Assembly (NCBI RefSeq): GCF_000725495.1
Contig: NZ_KL647041.1
Span: forward strand, 250,721-314,720
Direction: 5' to 3'
From: Streptomyces aureus
GTDB lineage: Bacteria; Actinomycetota; Actinomycetes; Streptomycetales; Streptomycetaceae
DNA length: 64,000 bases
The notes beneath the pieces are model-generated. The model was not told the origin of the DNA and did no database searches. It saw nothing but the letters and a program-made list of their open reading frames with translations. Shown here one piece after another: positions 61,416 to 64,000 of the stretch (its first letter is position 1; every line of letters begins with the position of its first letter). The position numbers and the translations under genes are program-made.

Positions 61416-61740
61416 GTGCGACCGGCCCGACCCGCCGGCACCTGCGCCGATCCCTCCCGTTCCGGCCGATGGAGGCCGCTCTGTCCGGAGGTGGACTGGG
61501 GAGGGACACGCCCGTCGGTGTAGCTTGGTGACTGAGCCAGACGTCGCTGCTGATGGCGGTCGGGCGGTCCCACCGCGGACCGGCCGAGGGAGAGAGGGCC
61601 TCCGACGGACTGCGCTGCGCGCACCGGGCACACCCGTGTCCCGCTGGTGTACGTCCGTGTCCCGGTCGGGCACGCGCACGTGCCGCCGCCGCGCAGAACA
61701 GCCCTACCCACCTCGCCCCGATACCGAGGAGCAGCACTCA
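61416..61740 (+). promoter_or_regulatory. sahH promoter and long structured leader
   Basis: TAGCTT near 61520-61525 is the best -10. It would give a leader of about 210 bases. In the leader, GTGTCCCG occurs twice (about 61636-61643 and 61657-61664) and CGGGCAC occurs twice (about 61625-61631 and 61667-61673), so two mutually exclusive stems can form. The leader does not match the SAH riboswitch consensus as I recall it. Confidence 0.4.
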
Positions 61741-63198
<1,458 letters not shown>

Positions 63199-63298
63199 GC
63201 ACACCCGCCGAGCAGCGGCACCACCGCTCGGCGTCCGGATGTCAGCAGGCCCTCGCCCTCCCGGCGGGGGCCTGTCCCCGATGAGGACCTGAACGCCC

Positions 63299-63955
63299 AT
63301 GCCCCGTGGCCGCTATTCGCTCCATGATCCGCACGATCACACCCCCCTCGCCGACGAACACTTCCACTGCGCGCCCGGCCCCTCCGGCTGGCGCTACGTC
63401 TCCCAGCTCACGACCCCGTCCGGCACCACGCCCGACGGCCTCCCCGAGCCCGGATCACCGACGGTCACCGGCTCCGTCGATCTCGCCCTCGACGATCTCG
63501 GCCGCCCCATCCGGCTCGAACTGCACGCGGGGGGCTGGCAGGTCCGGGGCGCCGCCCTCGACGGCGTCACCTGGGTCCGCACCGACCCCACCGGGACCGA
63601 GGCCACCGAAGGCAACGTGCCCGCCCACGCCTTCACCGGTACCTCCCCCGCCTTCCTCGTCGCCACCGCCCGTCTCCTTCGCCCCGCCCCCTCCGACACC
63701 CCCTCGGCGACCCGTGTCCGCCTCGTCGCCTTCACCGGCCAGGCCCTCGCCCCGCGCACCCTCGACCAGTCCTGGGCCTTGATCGCAAGCGAAACACACG
63801 CGACCGACAACGGTCCGCTGACTGTGGACGAATACCAGGTCACCGCGCTGGACACCGGGGAACAGCACGCCGTGCACATCGCCGGGGACGTGGTGCTCGC
63901 CGCCCCCGGCATCGAACTGGAACACCTCGAATCACCGCCGTCGGTGTTCACCTGA
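63299..63955 (+). CDS. Conserved hypothetical protein
   Basis: The 218-aa soluble protein has no signal peptide or membrane helix. It opens SLHDPHDHTPLADEHFHCAPGPSGWRYVSQ, then alternating beta strands (GSVDLALDDLGRPIRLELHAGGW, GVTWVRTDPTG, AFTGTSPAFLVATARLL, LTVDEYQVTALDTGEQHAVHIAGDVVLAAPGIELEHLE). The strand pattern recalls the glycolipid-binding/beta-barrel DUFs, but I do not recognise a named family. It follows sahH by 100 bases on the same strand, probably as its own unit. The ATG at 63299 is preceded by a weak AGGAC. Confidence 0.7.
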   Translation: MPRGRYSLHDPHDHTPLADEHFHCAPGPSGWRYVSQLTTPSGTTPDGLPEPGSPTVTGSVDLALDDLGRPIRLELHAGGWQVRGAALDGVTWVRTDPTGTEATEGNVPAHAFTGTSPAFLVATARLLRPAPSDTPSATRVRLVAFTGQALAPRTLDQSWALIASETHATDNGPLTVDEYQVTALDTGEQHAVHIAGDVVLAAPGIELEHLESPPSVFT

Positions 63956-63963
63956 CGGCGGTG
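63933..63963 (+). terminator. Inverted repeat across the stop of the last gene
   Basis: CACCGCCGTC (63933-63942) pairs exactly with GACGGCGGTG (63954-63963). The stop codon lies in the right arm, so termination would start inside the gene end. The remaining 37 bases of the window hold nothing recognisable. Confidence 0.6.
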
Positions 63964-64000
63964 CCGTCCTGTTCGCTTCCGTCGCCGCCTGACCACGCGC

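Noticed and set aside
61416..61740. Possible SAH riboswitch before sahH
   Set aside because: The conserved core sequence and pseudoknot order that I recall for the SAH riboswitch could not be found.

Overview
The window is a 64 kb piece of high-GC actinobacterial chromosome, almost certainly Streptomyces. The codon use is strongly GC3-biased, GTG and TTG starts are common, and 4-base start/stop overlaps are frequent. It carries WhiB, a SigI-type partner-switching module, F420 genes and a large LytR-CpsA-Psr (LCP) family. From memory the gene order follows the S. coelicolor hutU-to-sahH region. The right half also matches the old actinobacterial neighbourhood seen in Mycobacterium (manA, SIS protein, manB, DUF3499, metallopeptidase, whiB, fbiA/fbiB, manC, LCP, TIGR03089). 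No rRNA, tRNA, CRISPR array, insertion sequence or prophage was found, so this is core chromosome.

Layout. 1-6.45 kb: a cut-off PLP decarboxylase, then the histidine-utilisation operon hutU - M20 amidohydrolase - hutF - hutI. 6.5-10.7 kb: a membrane-anchored ricin-lectin protein with sigma-like and anti-sigma-like parts, then sigI with arsI and prsI. 10.9-15.1 kb: a secreted-protein operon with two sortase substrates (LPQTG and LAETG). 15.3-23.1 kb: a POT peptide transporter, an OmpR-type two-component system, GtrA, purK-purE and a membrane dipeptidase. 23.2-27.2 kb: a VOC protein divergent from a CGNR regulator, a UDP-glucose dehydrogenase and an acyl-CoA dehydrogenase.

27.3-43 kb is an envelope region. 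Six LCP ligases are interleaved with a thioesterase, a family-2 glycosyltransferase, a TIGR03089 protein, a PGRP-type amidase and a sugar-nucleotide pyrophosphorylase. 43-48.4 kb: a DNA glycosylase, fbiB-fbiA (F420), cysteine dioxygenase and whiB. 48.6-64 kb: a giant glycosyltransferase with its DUF5719 partner, a metallopeptidase, DUF3499, manB, a Trm112-like protein, a SIS isomerase, manA, a cation-efflux protein, sahH and a hypothetical protein. ManA, ManB and the ManC-like enzyme together would make GDP-mannose for wall and glycolipid mannosylation; the LCP enzymes would attach the polymers.

The most striking signal lies upstream of cysteine dioxygenase. A 31-codon reading frame ends in Cys-Ser-Cys-Cys-Cys-Cys-Ser-Ser-Cys and uses mostly the rare TGT codon. 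Its ATG lies 7 bases after a -10-like element paired with a perfect TTGACA. It looks like a leaderless polycysteine attenuator placed in front of a gene that destroys cysteine. Other notable points are the loss of any normal start for hutI at a perfect hairpin, a CebR-like operator by the lectin gene, a cluster of GGTTACC sites by the CGNR regulator, nested inverted repeats before DUF3499, and a 35-bp tandem repeat after manB.
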